The notes below the pieces were generated by a model. It saw only the letters and a list, made by a program, of their open reading frames with translations. It was not told the DNA's origin and did not search any database. Shown here one piece after another: positions 7,193-15,196 of a stretch of DNA of 22,668 bases. Numbering within the stretch: the first letter of the stretch is position 1; every line of letters starts with the position of its first letter. This DNA is from Bermanella sp041589295 (GTDB taxonomy: Bacteria > Pseudomonadota > Gammaproteobacteria > Pseudomonadales > Oceanobacteraceae), in NCBI GenBank assembly GCA_041589295.1, contig JBFHVZ010000034.1:1-22668 (forward strand), given 5' to 3'. The position numbers were made by a program, and so were the translations under genes.

Positions 7193-8563
7193 TTACGCTG
7201 TTTTTTTCAATTGAGCCGTACCGGCATGCTTGTAGGTGCTTTTGTTGTCGCCGCCAATTTTATTACCAGAGACGGGGTCTACGAGCTCTTCGTCCGCAGC
7301 GACTGGCTTAGCCGGATTAGCGAATGTCACTGGTTTAGTACGCATTTTTAACAGAGCCACTTTTTCTTCGTGGCTTATGTCATCCCACCACTCTAGTTTT
7401 TTCGCCATGGCATCAAAGCGTTTTAACATCAGCATCAGAAATAGGTCCATGGTGCTTAAGTCTTTAAACACTACGCTTTGATTGGCGCGCATTTCATCTT
7501 GTATTTCGTCATAAAGCGCGGGGGCTTCGCTCCAATGGCGACATTTCCAATGATGGTGACAAACATGGTAGCCCTCATTTAAAAAGTTCTCGGGCGTTTC
7601 TAAAATTGTCGTGGTGTTATATAGGTAGTTTTTATCCTCTTGTTGGCCGCCATAAAATGTATGTTGCGACCAATGAATCACGCCCATCAAAAAGTTGCTG
7701 GCGAACCAAGGCACTAGCATATACAGCACGGCGATTTCCCAGCTGTAAAGGGCTAATGCCGCAAACAATGACCAATAAATTAGATTGCCTGCCAACATAG
7801 AGCGCATCTGCTCTTTAAAGTTGATGGTGCGGAAGTAAATGAAGGGTGTGATCATAAACTGTTGATACATGACTTCTTTTATCATGTAGCGGGTGAAATC
7901 TACCATGCTGGTATGGTCGTAGTCAGAAGTGGAGTACACGTCCTGTAGGCCTGTATTCTCGCGGTGGTGTTGCTGACCATGGGCAACCGCGTGGGGAATG
8001 ATGCCGCGAAAAATTGCGAGATACATATACACAAACGAATTACCGGTCCATTTTTCTAACCAGCTACCGCCTTTGAATACGCCACCTTTTAAATGGCCAT
8101 CTTGATGCATTGCGCTAAAAGAGCGAACAAAACTGCGAATATTTGGTCCGTAAATTAAAGCGTAAAACGCAACGACTAAATACCAGTTAATTTCGACTAA
8201 CCATAGCTGTGCGATGAAGACAGGCACCGCAGTAAAGGTCAAACCAATGACTGCGGCGAGTATGGGCTCGTCTCTTGGATCTTTTAATACTAAGTCTGCT
8301 ATTGCCTGTACGCCATCGTGATAAACGTCTGAGCATGCTTGACTGAAATTTTTTACACCGGGTATCCAATACAATACGGTTTGCGCCGCAAACAGCAGCG
8401 TTGAGATTGATAAAATAATACCAATCGCCAATGTATTAAAAATATGGATGACCGCAAATAACGGCATAAATAACCAATGGACCCAGGTGGGTACCTTTTC
8501 CATGGGACGTTTTTCAGCAGCGCGTTTAGCAACGCTTTCAGGCATAGAGGCAGTAGCAGTCAT
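7193..8563 (-). CDS. Membrane fatty-acid desaturase/hydroxylase-superfamily protein (long form)
   Basis: A 456-residue integral membrane non-haem di-iron enzyme. Hydrophobic segments lie near 30-70, 100-140, 175-190 and 255-296. Histidine boxes are HQDGH (153-157), HAVAHGQQHH (191-200), an extra HWSQH (297-301) and HVCHHHW (333-339), giving the eight or more metal-ligand histidines expected. The order and spacing differ from standard acyl-CoA or acyl-lipid desaturases, and the C-terminal 110 residues are a soluble charged extension. It could desaturate, hydroxylate or otherwise oxidise an acyl chain or a derived aldehyde or amine; the reaction cannot be fixed from sequence. It lies 3 bases after the ferritin-like gene and 4 bases before the reductase, so the three are translationally close. 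It is not AlkB-like in its box pattern. Confidence 0.85.
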   Translation of the reverse strand: MTATASMPESVAKRAAEKRPMEKVPTWVHWLFMPLFAVIHIFNTLAIGIILSISTLLFAAQTVLYWIPGVKNFSQACSDVYHDGVQAIADLVLKDPRDEPILAAVIGLTFTAVPVFIAQLWLVEINWYLVVAFYALIYGPNIRSFVRSFSAMHQDGHLKGGVFKGGSWLEKWTGNSFVYMYLAIFRGIIPHAVAHGQQHHRENTGLQDVYSTSDYDHTSMVDFTRYMIKEVMYQQFMITPFIYFRTINFKEQMRSMLAGNLIYWSLFAALALYSWEIAVLYMLVPWFASNFLMGVIHWSQHTFYGGQQEDKNYLYNTTTILETPENFLNEGYHVCHHHWKCRHWSEAPALYDEIQDEMRANQSVVFKDLSTMDLFLMLMLKRFDAMAKKLEWWDDISHEEKVALLKMRTKPVTFANPAKPVAADEELVDPVSGNKIGGDNKSTYKHAGTAQLKKTA

Positions 8564-8566
8564 AAC

Positions 8567-9538
8567 TTACGCAAGTCCAATAGCTTGTAAACGGTTTTGA
8601 TATTCTTGCTGAATCTCTTGTTGCAGCAGACGGGTTTGATCTTCTTCGGTCAGGCTGCCCATTTTGTGACCCGGGAAAATTTCCACGTCACCCATGATAT
8701 CAATGTGCATATCTGCGGATGCTTGATATAGGCCGATTACGTGGTCGATTACTTCGTCGAATACCTCATTCATTAGCTGGTGGAATTCCCCTGCCAGCTT
8801 AATGATTTGGTTGCGCATAGGCGCACCAGAACGGGCTTCGCGTTCGATGAAGGCTTCACCAAAGCTTACGTGCTGAACTTCGTCGGCGAATACGTTACGT
8901 ACAATGGAGCTAAGGGCAGGGTCCAATTTAGACCAGTATTTAATTTCGTATCGGTACAGCGGGTAAACCATGCCTTCTAATACGATGTTGTGTGCAAGCA
9001 GCGCTGGTACAAATTGTTTTTTATCGACTTGCTCGTCGATCAAGTCATAAAACTGCTTCATTTTTGGCAGTGTCATTTCTTTTACTAGGTCTTGACGCTG
9101 TTCTGGCGTCATACCGACATCGGCTAAGCGACGGCAAAATACTTCGTAGTGACGGGCTTCATCCAGTGACTGAGTCGCCAAAAAGACTTGGCTATTTTCA
9201 TCTGGGGCGAAGCTGATCATTTTTGACATGTTGATCATGGAAATGCGTTCTGCCGTTAGGAAGGTTGCAATGTCCATTTTGTATACACTGTTTAACAGTG
9301 GGTCTGTTAATACGGCTTCGGATGGACCGAGAATGTCTTTCTTACGGCCAAAATCAGTATCCATCAGACGCTTCTGTGGTGTTCTTTCTAGCCAGTGTTG
9401 AATATTAAATGTGCCTTTATCCCAGTCTTGTGGTGTAAAAGCAGGCATATCGCGATTCATTTTTTCGAACCCAGCGTCTAAAGAGTACTGTGATTGTGAA
9501 TCGTTTTCTTGGTCTTGTTTTACGGCTTCTACGTCCAT
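8567..9538 (-). CDS. Ferritin-like di-iron oxygenase/oxidase-type protein
   Basis: A 323-residue soluble helical protein of the ferritin-like/R2-like di-iron superfamily. The complete ligand pattern is visible: Glu97 (TAERIS), Glu127-x2-His130 (DEARHYEVF), Glu188 (LEGMVYP) and Glu220-x2-His223 (ADEVQHVSFGE), that is E, ExxH, E, ExxH. Superfamily members include ribonucleotide reductase R2, acyl-ACP desaturases and N-oxygenases such as AurF. This protein resembles none closely enough for me to assign a reaction. Next to an aminotransferase-reductase fusion, N-oxygenation of an amine or oxidation of an acyl chain are the leading guesses. GAGGA 6 bases before the ATG is a good ribosome-binding site. 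It sits mid-operon, directly before the membrane desaturase and reductase that could share its electron supply. Confidence 0.83.
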   Translation of the reverse strand: MDVEAVKQDQENDSQSQYSLDAGFEKMNRDMPAFTPQDWDKGTFNIQHWLERTPQKRLMDTDFGRKKDILGPSEAVLTDPLLNSVYKMDIATFLTAERISMINMSKMISFAPDENSQVFLATQSLDEARHYEVFCRRLADVGMTPEQRQDLVKEMTLPKMKQFYDLIDEQVDKKQFVPALLAHNIVLEGMVYPLYRYEIKYWSKLDPALSSIVRNVFADEVQHVSFGEAFIEREARSGAPMRNQIIKLAGEFHQLMNEVFDEVIDHVIGLYQASADMHIDIMGDVEIFPGHKMGSLTEEDQTRLLQQEIQQEYQNRLQAIGLA

Positions 9539-9592
9539 GATATGTCCTCAGTTTTTAAATTGTGTGAATTAATACGAATTAGTTGTCGTTGT

Positions 9593-10951
9593 TTAAGCGG
9601 TCTCGGTTGAGCCGTCTGTCTGTGATTTAAGTCGGTTGCGATACGCGTAAACGCCACTCAGCGCAACCGCGCCCAGTAAAATAAACGGCATGGGTGTAGT
9701 GATGTTTTCGATCAGCAGCACGACTCCCAAAACTAAAAACACCAATGCCATCGGAATGAGTAAACCACCGTGCAGCGCGAAGCGTGTAGACAGTGGGCCT
9801 TGTTGGCGGCGCAATTTAAGCGCAGCAAAGATAATGGCGGTGTAGATCAAGCAAGTAATGATGACCGCAGCATTGGCTAAGTCATAGTGCACTGCGTATA
9901 AATTAGTTAGCACTGTGCTAATCATGCATAGCGCAGATAAAAACAAAATGGCGCCATAAGGGGCTAACGTTTTAAACGAAATCCGAGTAAACCAAGTAGG
10001 TAGTTCGCCTTCGCGGGCAATGCCGTATACCAATCGTGATGCGCCTAACATGCCCACATTAAATGACGTGAACATGGCTAAGAAAGAAATAGCGGCTAAG
10101 ACGTAAGTGCCCTTGATTCCAAATAGCGTTTCACCGAGTAATAGTTGAGGTGCCACTGCACCTTCTAATAAGCCACCGCTGAGCTGATTGCCACTGGCGT
10201 AGGCGAATAAACCGTAAAGCAGACCCAATACGGCAATGCCTACGATCATCGAAAATGGAATCATGCGTTGATAAGCTTGCGCGCTTTTACCCATGGGGGT
10301 TACCCATTCGAAGCCTACAAATAAAAATAGAGAGGTAGCGATGATCGTTGCCATGGCGACTAATGTTCCACCAGAGCTTGATACTGTGTCGTTTGCCTCT
10401 AATCCTGTACTCGCACTTGCAACCGAATTAGCAACCTCAGTATTTGGTAGTGGGTCCACAACAATGCCGTAAACAGAGATACCCACCATTGAAAGTACCA
10501 GTAAAATAACTGACCACAGTTGTACTTTTAACGTCATTTCAAAGCCCATTAAATTAACAGCCGCTATTAAACTGATGAGTAATACACCAGTTAGTACTCG
10601 TGGTAGATCAATATCAAGCACTTGTAGAATTTCACCAAAGGCGTAGCTCTCTACGCTGGCGATGAACACGACAATGCTCATATAAATTAAAATTAAAAAC
10701 AGAGAATGTTCATTGCCAAACGCTTGCTTAAAGTAGGTTCGTAGGCCCGGTGCCGAGGGAAAGCGCATGGCCAGCTCAGCGGTTGCGCCCGCCACAATCA
10801 AACAGCATAGGCACGCTAAAGCAATGCCACCTACTAACCACAGTCCACTTTCAAATTGAAATAAACTACCGATGATGGCGTAACAGCTAATGGCGAGGGC
10901 CATACCTAGGCTCGCCGATACGTACTGTAAAAACTCAGATACTTTTTGCAT
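9593..10951 (-). CDS. APC-superfamily amino-acid/amine permease
   Basis: A 452-residue polytopic inner-membrane transporter with about 12 hydrophobic segments. The N-terminus (MQKVSEFLQYVSASLGMALAI) and the long hydrophobic helices match amino-acid/polyamine/organocation permeases. The ATG at 10951 was chosen, rather than a start at 11044, because a perfect GGAGGT lies 5 bases upstream and the extra 31 residues of the longer form are basic, atypical and lie in the neighbouring gene's frame-shifted sequence. The gene overlaps the end of the upstream desaturase by 17 bases, implying translational coupling. Within the operon it may import the amino donor for the aminotransferase or move an amine product; neither is proven. 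Confidence 0.88.
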   Translation of the reverse strand: MQKVSEFLQYVSASLGMALAISCYAIIGSLFQFESGLWLVGGIALACLCCLIVAGATAELAMRFPSAPGLRTYFKQAFGNEHSLFLILIYMSIVVFIASVESYAFGEILQVLDIDLPRVLTGVLLISLIAAVNLMGFEMTLKVQLWSVILLVLSMVGISVYGIVVDPLPNTEVANSVASASTGLEANDTVSSSGGTLVAMATIIATSLFLFVGFEWVTPMGKSAQAYQRMIPFSMIVGIAVLGLLYGLFAYASGNQLSGGLLEGAVAPQLLLGETLFGIKGTYVLAAISFLAMFTSFNVGMLGASRLVYGIAREGELPTWFTRISFKTLAPYGAILFLSALCMISTVLTNLYAVHYDLANAAVIITCLIYTAIIFAALKLRRQQGPLSTRFALHGGLLIPMALVFLVLGVVLLIENITTPMPFILLGAVALSGVYAYRNRLKSQTDGSTETA

Positions 10952-11951
10952 TGTTAACCTCCGGTAAAACATCGGACGCACTGTTTTTATCGTTTGTGCT
11001 ATCGCCGCTTTCCACAGAATGCGATTGCGCAGGCGCAAACACATCTTGGAGTAAATGACGATGGCGCAGGTATTGGCGTTTCTTCATCAGCTCCGCCACT
11101 CGCGGTAAGTTATAAAATGGCACACCGGGGTAGACGTGATGTTCAACGTGGTAATTGATATTGGCCCAAATCCAAGAAACAAATGGGTGGGTTACGCTAA
11201 TAGTGGTTTTGGCTATGTCCAAGCGACTGTCGCGGTCATCTTCAGCAATGCGTGCTAGGGGCCAGTGCTCGTAGCCACGGGATAACGGATTAATAATGGC
11301 CGCTAGCAGGAATAGCGGTAGGGCAAATATCAATAGAAATTCGTTAAATAATTCCAGTTGCCAGCTGCCGATGATAAGCATGGTCCATGTCACTAAGTTG
11401 AATACCAGTTCGGTGATGACTTTGTTGCGAACGTCTGTGGTATAGCGTGTGAGCGACATAAAAATAAAACGTGGAACAAAGGTCGCGATACGGACTGGAA
11501 TCCAACGAGCGCGGCCGCCAGTGTAGTTCCATTCGTCTGGGTCGTGTTCTGGGTCACCCAAGTATCTGTGGTGGCGGCGATGGCATTCTTTAAACGTGGT
11601 GTAAGGCATAAAGATAAACCACGCTAGCGCGCAGCCAACCAGTCGGTTCCAACCGTCATTTTTATACGCGTTTCTGTGGCCGCACTCGTGTTGCAATACG
11701 GTAAAGCCATGCAACTGATTAGCTAATATAACGACACATAGGGTTAGCCAGAGCCAGTGGTCCAGCACCCAGATGCCTGCAGCAGCCACAAGCCAAACGG
11801 ACACATGCATAATGAGGTTTAGGTTAAAGCGCGCGACGTTGGGCTTCATTAATTCGCGAAGTTCGGCTTCGTCCTGTTCGTCTACAACAAGTTGCTTGCG
11901 GTAGGCGATACGCAACAAGTTTTCGTTACGTTCATCCGGTGTTTGTTCCAT
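10935..11951 (-). CDS. Membrane fatty-acid desaturase
   Basis: A 338-residue integral membrane desaturase of normal length with the three canonical histidine boxes: HECGH (88-92), HRRHH (124-128) and HVEHH (268-272), the last within NYHVEHHVYPGVP. Paired transmembrane segments lie near 45-80, 103-117, 160-200 and 205-222. It should insert a double bond (or add a hydroxyl) in a fatty acyl chain using oxygen and electrons from a ferredoxin-type reductase, which the last operon gene could supply. GGGGGA lies 10-15 bases upstream of the ATG. The 120-base gap to the preceding fusion gene contains a 14-base dyad. The C-terminal 30 residues are hydrophilic and low in conservation. Regiospecificity is not predictable. 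Confidence 0.93.
   Translation of the reverse strand: MEQTPDERNENLLRIAYRKQLVVDEQDEAELRELMKPNVARFNLNLIMHVSVWLVAAAGIWVLDHWLWLTLCVVILANQLHGFTVLQHECGHRNAYKNDGWNRLVGCALAWFIFMPYTTFKECHRRHHRYLGDPEHDPDEWNYTGGRARWIPVRIATFVPRFIFMSLTRYTTDVRNKVITELVFNLVTWTMLIIGSWQLELFNEFLLIFALPLFLLAAIINPLSRGYEHWPLARIAEDDRDSRLDIAKTTISVTHPFVSWIWANINYHVEHHVYPGVPFYNLPRVAELMKKRQYLRHRHLLQDVFAPAQSHSVESGDSTNDKNSASDVLPEVNNAKSI
10957..10962 (-). promoter_or_regulatory. Strong ribosome-binding site for the APC permease
   Basis: GGAGGT on the minus strand, 5 bases before the ATG at 10951 and inside the 3' end of the desaturase gene. It decides the permease start. Confidence 0.8.
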
Positions 11952-11984
11952 GTTTCACATCCCCCGATGTTTCACTCTGTTCCT

Positions 11985-11998
11985 CAATACCCGTATTG
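11985..11998. promoter_or_regulatory. 14-base dyad upstream of the desaturase
   Basis: CAATAC-CC-GTATTG lies 34 bases upstream of the desaturase start, in the 120-base gap after the aminotransferase-reductase gene. It may be a protein-binding dyad or mark a second promoter or processing site within the operon. No terminator (GC-rich stem plus T-tract) is seen in this gap. Confidence 0.3.
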
Positions 11999-12071
11999 TC
12001 CCCCGTTGGCTGTGGCGGTGCGCTTTAACAAAGACGTCGCATAATCAGCCATGGGGTGGGTGTTTTTATTG

Positions 12072-14822
12072 TTATGAAAGGGCGTAGTGCTTTGTTGAGT
12101 GCTCAGCAGTGCCTTCGTTCGTGTGAGTAGAACCCAGCGGCAGAGTAACCTCACTAGAATGCGCGCTGGCCTCTAATTGGGCAGCCTGTGCATCTGGTTG
12201 ATACAAGCTAATGCCAAACCCTTGTGCGACGGCATCGCGGTAAATTGCAAGCGCTTCGCGATACGAAGGCGATTTACCGATGCTAAAGTGGCCGCTGCGC
12301 TGTGCCATGGCTAAGCTCATGGTTTCTGACAAACAGGCCAGGTTTAAACCCGTTGGGAAGCCCAAAATATTGTAAGGACCAAAGCGCAGCTCAGGGTCTG
12401 GCATGGTTAAGATCGCACCTTCAAACACAAAGACATCAGGGCGTTTTTCAAACACTTCTGATTTCATATCTGACGGACGGGCAGAGTCGCAAACCACAGC
12501 CCCTTGAGCGAGCCACTCAGGTTCAATGAAGGATTGCGCTTCACTGGTTGCAGACAACACAGCTTGCACGGGTTTTAAGTCGTGCACCGCGTCGTTTGTT
12601 AACGTGATGATGGGTGTTTGCAAAGCTGTGCAACGTTGTTCAACAAGCTCAGTAATGGCTTCAAATTCGTCATTGGCTATGTGCTGTGCAAGTTCGCGTT
12701 TGAACTGCTCAGTCGTTGTGCTGTGGTTCAATAACTGTGATAAAGCCGATGCAATGCCACGGGGTTCTTGTGAAGATTCAGCTTTAAGTTGCTGATAAGC
12801 CAGTGCGTACATTTCGCCTGCCACACTGAGCAATGAATCGCGGAAGTTTGGATTTTTAGGATTACCAAACAGCGTAATGCGTGGGTAATACGTCGCCATG
12901 TGTAACGCAGATAAACGACCCACAGAACCCGCCGCTCCAATAACACCAGCATGATGTGATAGTTTGCTGTTATGTTGCTGGTCTGCCTGAACGAGACCTT
13001 CGACCGAGGTAATGGCGGTTAAACTGTTACCTGTGGTGATGTCGATATCAAATTCGTTGTCGATAACGGTTAGGCCTGCGCGAGAAATTACCGAGGTAAA
13101 CGCACCAAGTCCAACACGATCCACGCCCATATCGTGGGCGCATTTCAAATAGCCATCGAACAAACGTTGCTTAGCGTCTTTAGAAAGTCGCATCATCTGT
13201 GCTGGGGTTAAGGTACAACCAATCAACCAGCCTTCGACCCAGTTTCCGTTGGCGTCGTATACTCGTTCAACGTGATATTGAATGGCAGGGTCAAAAAACT
13301 TTTTCGCTACCGAACCAACCCATTTGTTAAAGGCCAGTGTTTTGTCTTCGGCAAATAACGAAAGCGCAGGTGGGTAGTTATTTTCCAGTGCATTTTCATC
13401 TGTTGGGTGAATCAAAAACGCAAAGCTACCAAGCTTTTTGCCTGCGGACGGTTTGATTGGTGCTGGCTGATAGGTTTGAGGAATATCGGCGTTGGTAAAG
13501 CTTTGTTGTTCACCAGCCAGATACGAAAATAATTCTGCAAAGTTGCCTTGCGTAAGTAATTCACCGACTTCGGATAGCGCTTGAATCAGTTTATCCAAGT
13601 CTTCTTTTTCCATGACCAATGGTGGCGAAACACGCAACACGTTATTGGCACTGAACGTCGGTAATGTCAGCAAGTTGAATTTGTGCAATATGTAACCGCA
13701 AACAATTGGGACTAAAAAACCAGAGCCGCTTTGATGAGCGATGAAGTAGCCAGATTCTTTTTGCGATACAAATTCCAAGCCCCACATAAAGCCATCGCCG
13801 CGTGCTTGTTTAAATGCTTTAGGGTAAGCGCTGACCAATTTGGTTAACTGTTCGCGTAAGTACTGCCCTTTTTCGTTTACTTGTGCAACGAACGCCCGTT
13901 GATTTTGGGTTAAATGCTCTAAAACGGCCTTGCCAACAGCACAGGTAAAACCATTGTTCGCAAAGGTCGAACTATGAGCAAGACCAAAACTTTCTGTCCA
14001 AGATTTTTTATTACATAGCATTGCGCCGATAGGCACCATGCCAGCACCTAATGCTTTAGCTACCAATAAGATATCCATTTCGAGATCGGTGTAGCGCTCG
14101 GATGCAAATAAGTAACCGGTACGCCCCAAACCTGTTTGAATTTCGTCCACAATTAACAGAGCGTCATTGGCATCACACAATGCGCGTGCGGTTTTCATGA
14201 ATGCATCCGATGCTGTGTGTAAACCACCTTCCCCTTGAATGGGTTCGATAATAAACGCGGCAACGTCGCCTTCTGCAAATGCGGCTTCTAACTGGCTTGC
14301 ATCGTTAATGTCAACGTGACAAAAGTTTTCGTCATCGTGATGAATGTTGTATTTGAATTTTGGATTGCCGGTTGCAGAAAGTGCGGCGAAGGTTTTACCG
14401 TGAAAGCCTGTGGCAGTACTAATGATGCGGTTTTTAGTTGTTTTAGAGCGCGCTAATTTAATTGCTGCTTCAACTGCTTCGGCACCACTGTTTACGTAAG
14501 TAACGTAATGTAAGTTACCCGGTGTGTTTTCTATAAGCAGTTTAGCGAGATCTAAACTTTCTTGATTGTAGAACGGTTGTGATAAAGCCGGTGAACAATC
14601 GTTTTTCTTTTTTTCCAGCGCTTGCCAAATAAAATCAGGGTTATGGCCGAAAGAAACCGTTCCATATTGGCTTGTGTAATCTGTGTATTGGTTACCGTCT
14701 TCGTCGAAAACGTGTACACCTTTGGCTTTAGTTAGAACCTTGTCGAAGTGGATGTGCTTCAACATGAACGAACGTTCTGGGTTCAGTATATCCATGTTTT
14801 TGATTTGTGCATTCATTGTCAT
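12072..14822 (-). CDS. Class III aminotransferase fused to acyl-ACP-reductase-like (AAR) domain
   Basis: A 916-residue (about 100 kDa) two-domain protein. Residues about 15-425 are a class III PLP aminotransferase: NSGAEAVEAAIKLAR (111-125), IVDEIQTGLGRTG with Asp226, and the PLP lysine Lys256 in VAKALGAG. After a Pro-rich linker (about 445-462), residues about 465-875 resemble cyanobacterial long-chain acyl-ACP reductase: LGAFTSVIS, ITTGNSLTA, a Rossmann motif GAAGSVG (629-635), a FGPYNILGFPTG stretch, and ACLSET with Cys830 matching the AAR catalytic cysteine region (ACFAEA). It should reduce an acyl-ACP/CoA to the fatty aldehyde and transaminate it to a fatty amine in one polypeptide. The tail 876-916 is low-complexity. 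TamH of tambjamine biosynthesis has the same logic, but homology was not tested. First gene of the operon; no strong Shine-Dalgarno, and a 17-bp palindrome lies just upstream. Confidence 0.85.
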   Translation of the reverse strand: MTMNAQIKNMDILNPERSFMLKHIHFDKVLTKAKGVHVFDEDGNQYTDYTSQYGTVSFGHNPDFIWQALEKKKNDCSPALSQPFYNQESLDLAKLLIENTPGNLHYVTYVNSGAEAVEAAIKLARSKTTKNRIISTATGFHGKTFAALSATGNPKFKYNIHHDDENFCHVDINDASQLEAAFAEGDVAAFIIEPIQGEGGLHTASDAFMKTARALCDANDALLIVDEIQTGLGRTGYLFASERYTDLEMDILLVAKALGAGMVPIGAMLCNKKSWTESFGLAHSSTFANNGFTCAVGKAVLEHLTQNQRAFVAQVNEKGQYLREQLTKLVSAYPKAFKQARGDGFMWGLEFVSQKESGYFIAHQSGSGFLVPIVCGYILHKFNLLTLPTFSANNVLRVSPPLVMEKEDLDKLIQALSEVGELLTQGNFAELFSYLAGEQQSFTNADIPQTYQPAPIKPSAGKKLGSFAFLIHPTDENALENNYPPALSLFAEDKTLAFNKWVGSVAKKFFDPAIQYHVERVYDANGNWVEGWLIGCTLTPAQMMRLSKDAKQRLFDGYLKCAHDMGVDRVGLGAFTSVISRAGLTVIDNEFDIDITTGNSLTAITSVEGLVQADQQHNSKLSHHAGVIGAAGSVGRLSALHMATYYPRITLFGNPKNPNFRDSLLSVAGEMYALAYQQLKAESSQEPRGIASALSQLLNHSTTTEQFKRELAQHIANDEFEAITELVEQRCTALQTPIITLTNDAVHDLKPVQAVLSATSEAQSFIEPEWLAQGAVVCDSARPSDMKSEVFEKRPDVFVFEGAILTMPDPELRFGPYNILGFPTGLNLACLSETMSLAMAQRSGHFSIGKSPSYREALAIYRDAVAQGFGISLYQPDAQAAQLEASAHSSEVTLPLGSTHTNEGTAEHSTKHYALS

Positions 14823-15196
14823 TCACGGCTTTTGTCTGAGACAAAATGCCATTCCCTCTTAAACATTTATGTGATTCGAAACCAAACCATGTAGCGAAAA
14901 AAATCATCTGTAACGAACGCATGAATTTTTATTTTTGTTACAGAAAAAATTTTGCAGTTATTATTTTTATCAATTTTGCTTTTCGTTTGGGGTCAGTATT
15001 CTTGATGACTTTTATTAAAAATAAAAGACGCATATGCGTTTTTCGCCTAAGTATTAGGTGAAGTGTCGATTTTTTCTCGTTTGGGTTCGTCGTAATGCGC
15101 CATATGATGTTTGTCTGATATTTTTTTTGGTATAAAGAAGCCAGTCAAAAAAATAATTGATAATCTTCTAAATAAAAATTAAGTACGAGTGTAGAT
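14823..15196. promoter_or_regulatory. AT-rich divergent promoter region
   Basis: A 374-base gene-free region between the minus-strand operon and the plus-strand SCP2-like gene. It is clearly more AT-rich than its surroundings, with long A and T runs, and must carry the promoters of both transcripts. I see the palindrome at 14830-14846 and a second copy of its core TTTGTCTGA at 15110-15118. TATAAA at about 15132 could belong to a plus-strand promoter, but no well-spaced -35 box was found. Small open frames here have no coding signal. Confidence 0.6.
14830..14846. promoter_or_regulatory. Perfect 17-bp palindrome, candidate operator
   Basis: TTTTGTCT-G-AGACAAAA is perfectly symmetric around 14838 and ends 7 bases before the start codon of the aminotransferase-reductase gene. 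Size and symmetry fit a dimeric repressor site such as a TetR-family operator, which is inference; as RNA it has only a one-base centre, so a tight hairpin is unlikely. The half TTTGTCTGA recurs at 15110-15118, 79 bases before the SCP2-like start. No obvious dedicated regulator gene is adjacent. Confidence 0.5.

Noticed and set aside
7193..8563. AlkB-type alkane hydroxylase
   Set aside because: AlkB box spacing and its NYLEHYGL-type motif are absent, and no rubredoxin gene is present.
10952..11044. Longer N-terminus for the APC permease
   Set aside because: A perfect GGAGGT sits 5 bases before the ATG at 10951, and the extension is a basic stretch antisense-like to permease N-termini.
14846..15061. 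71-codon plus-strand open frame in the divergent promoter region
   Set aside because: Composition is that of AT-rich non-coding DNA and no ribosome-binding site precedes it.
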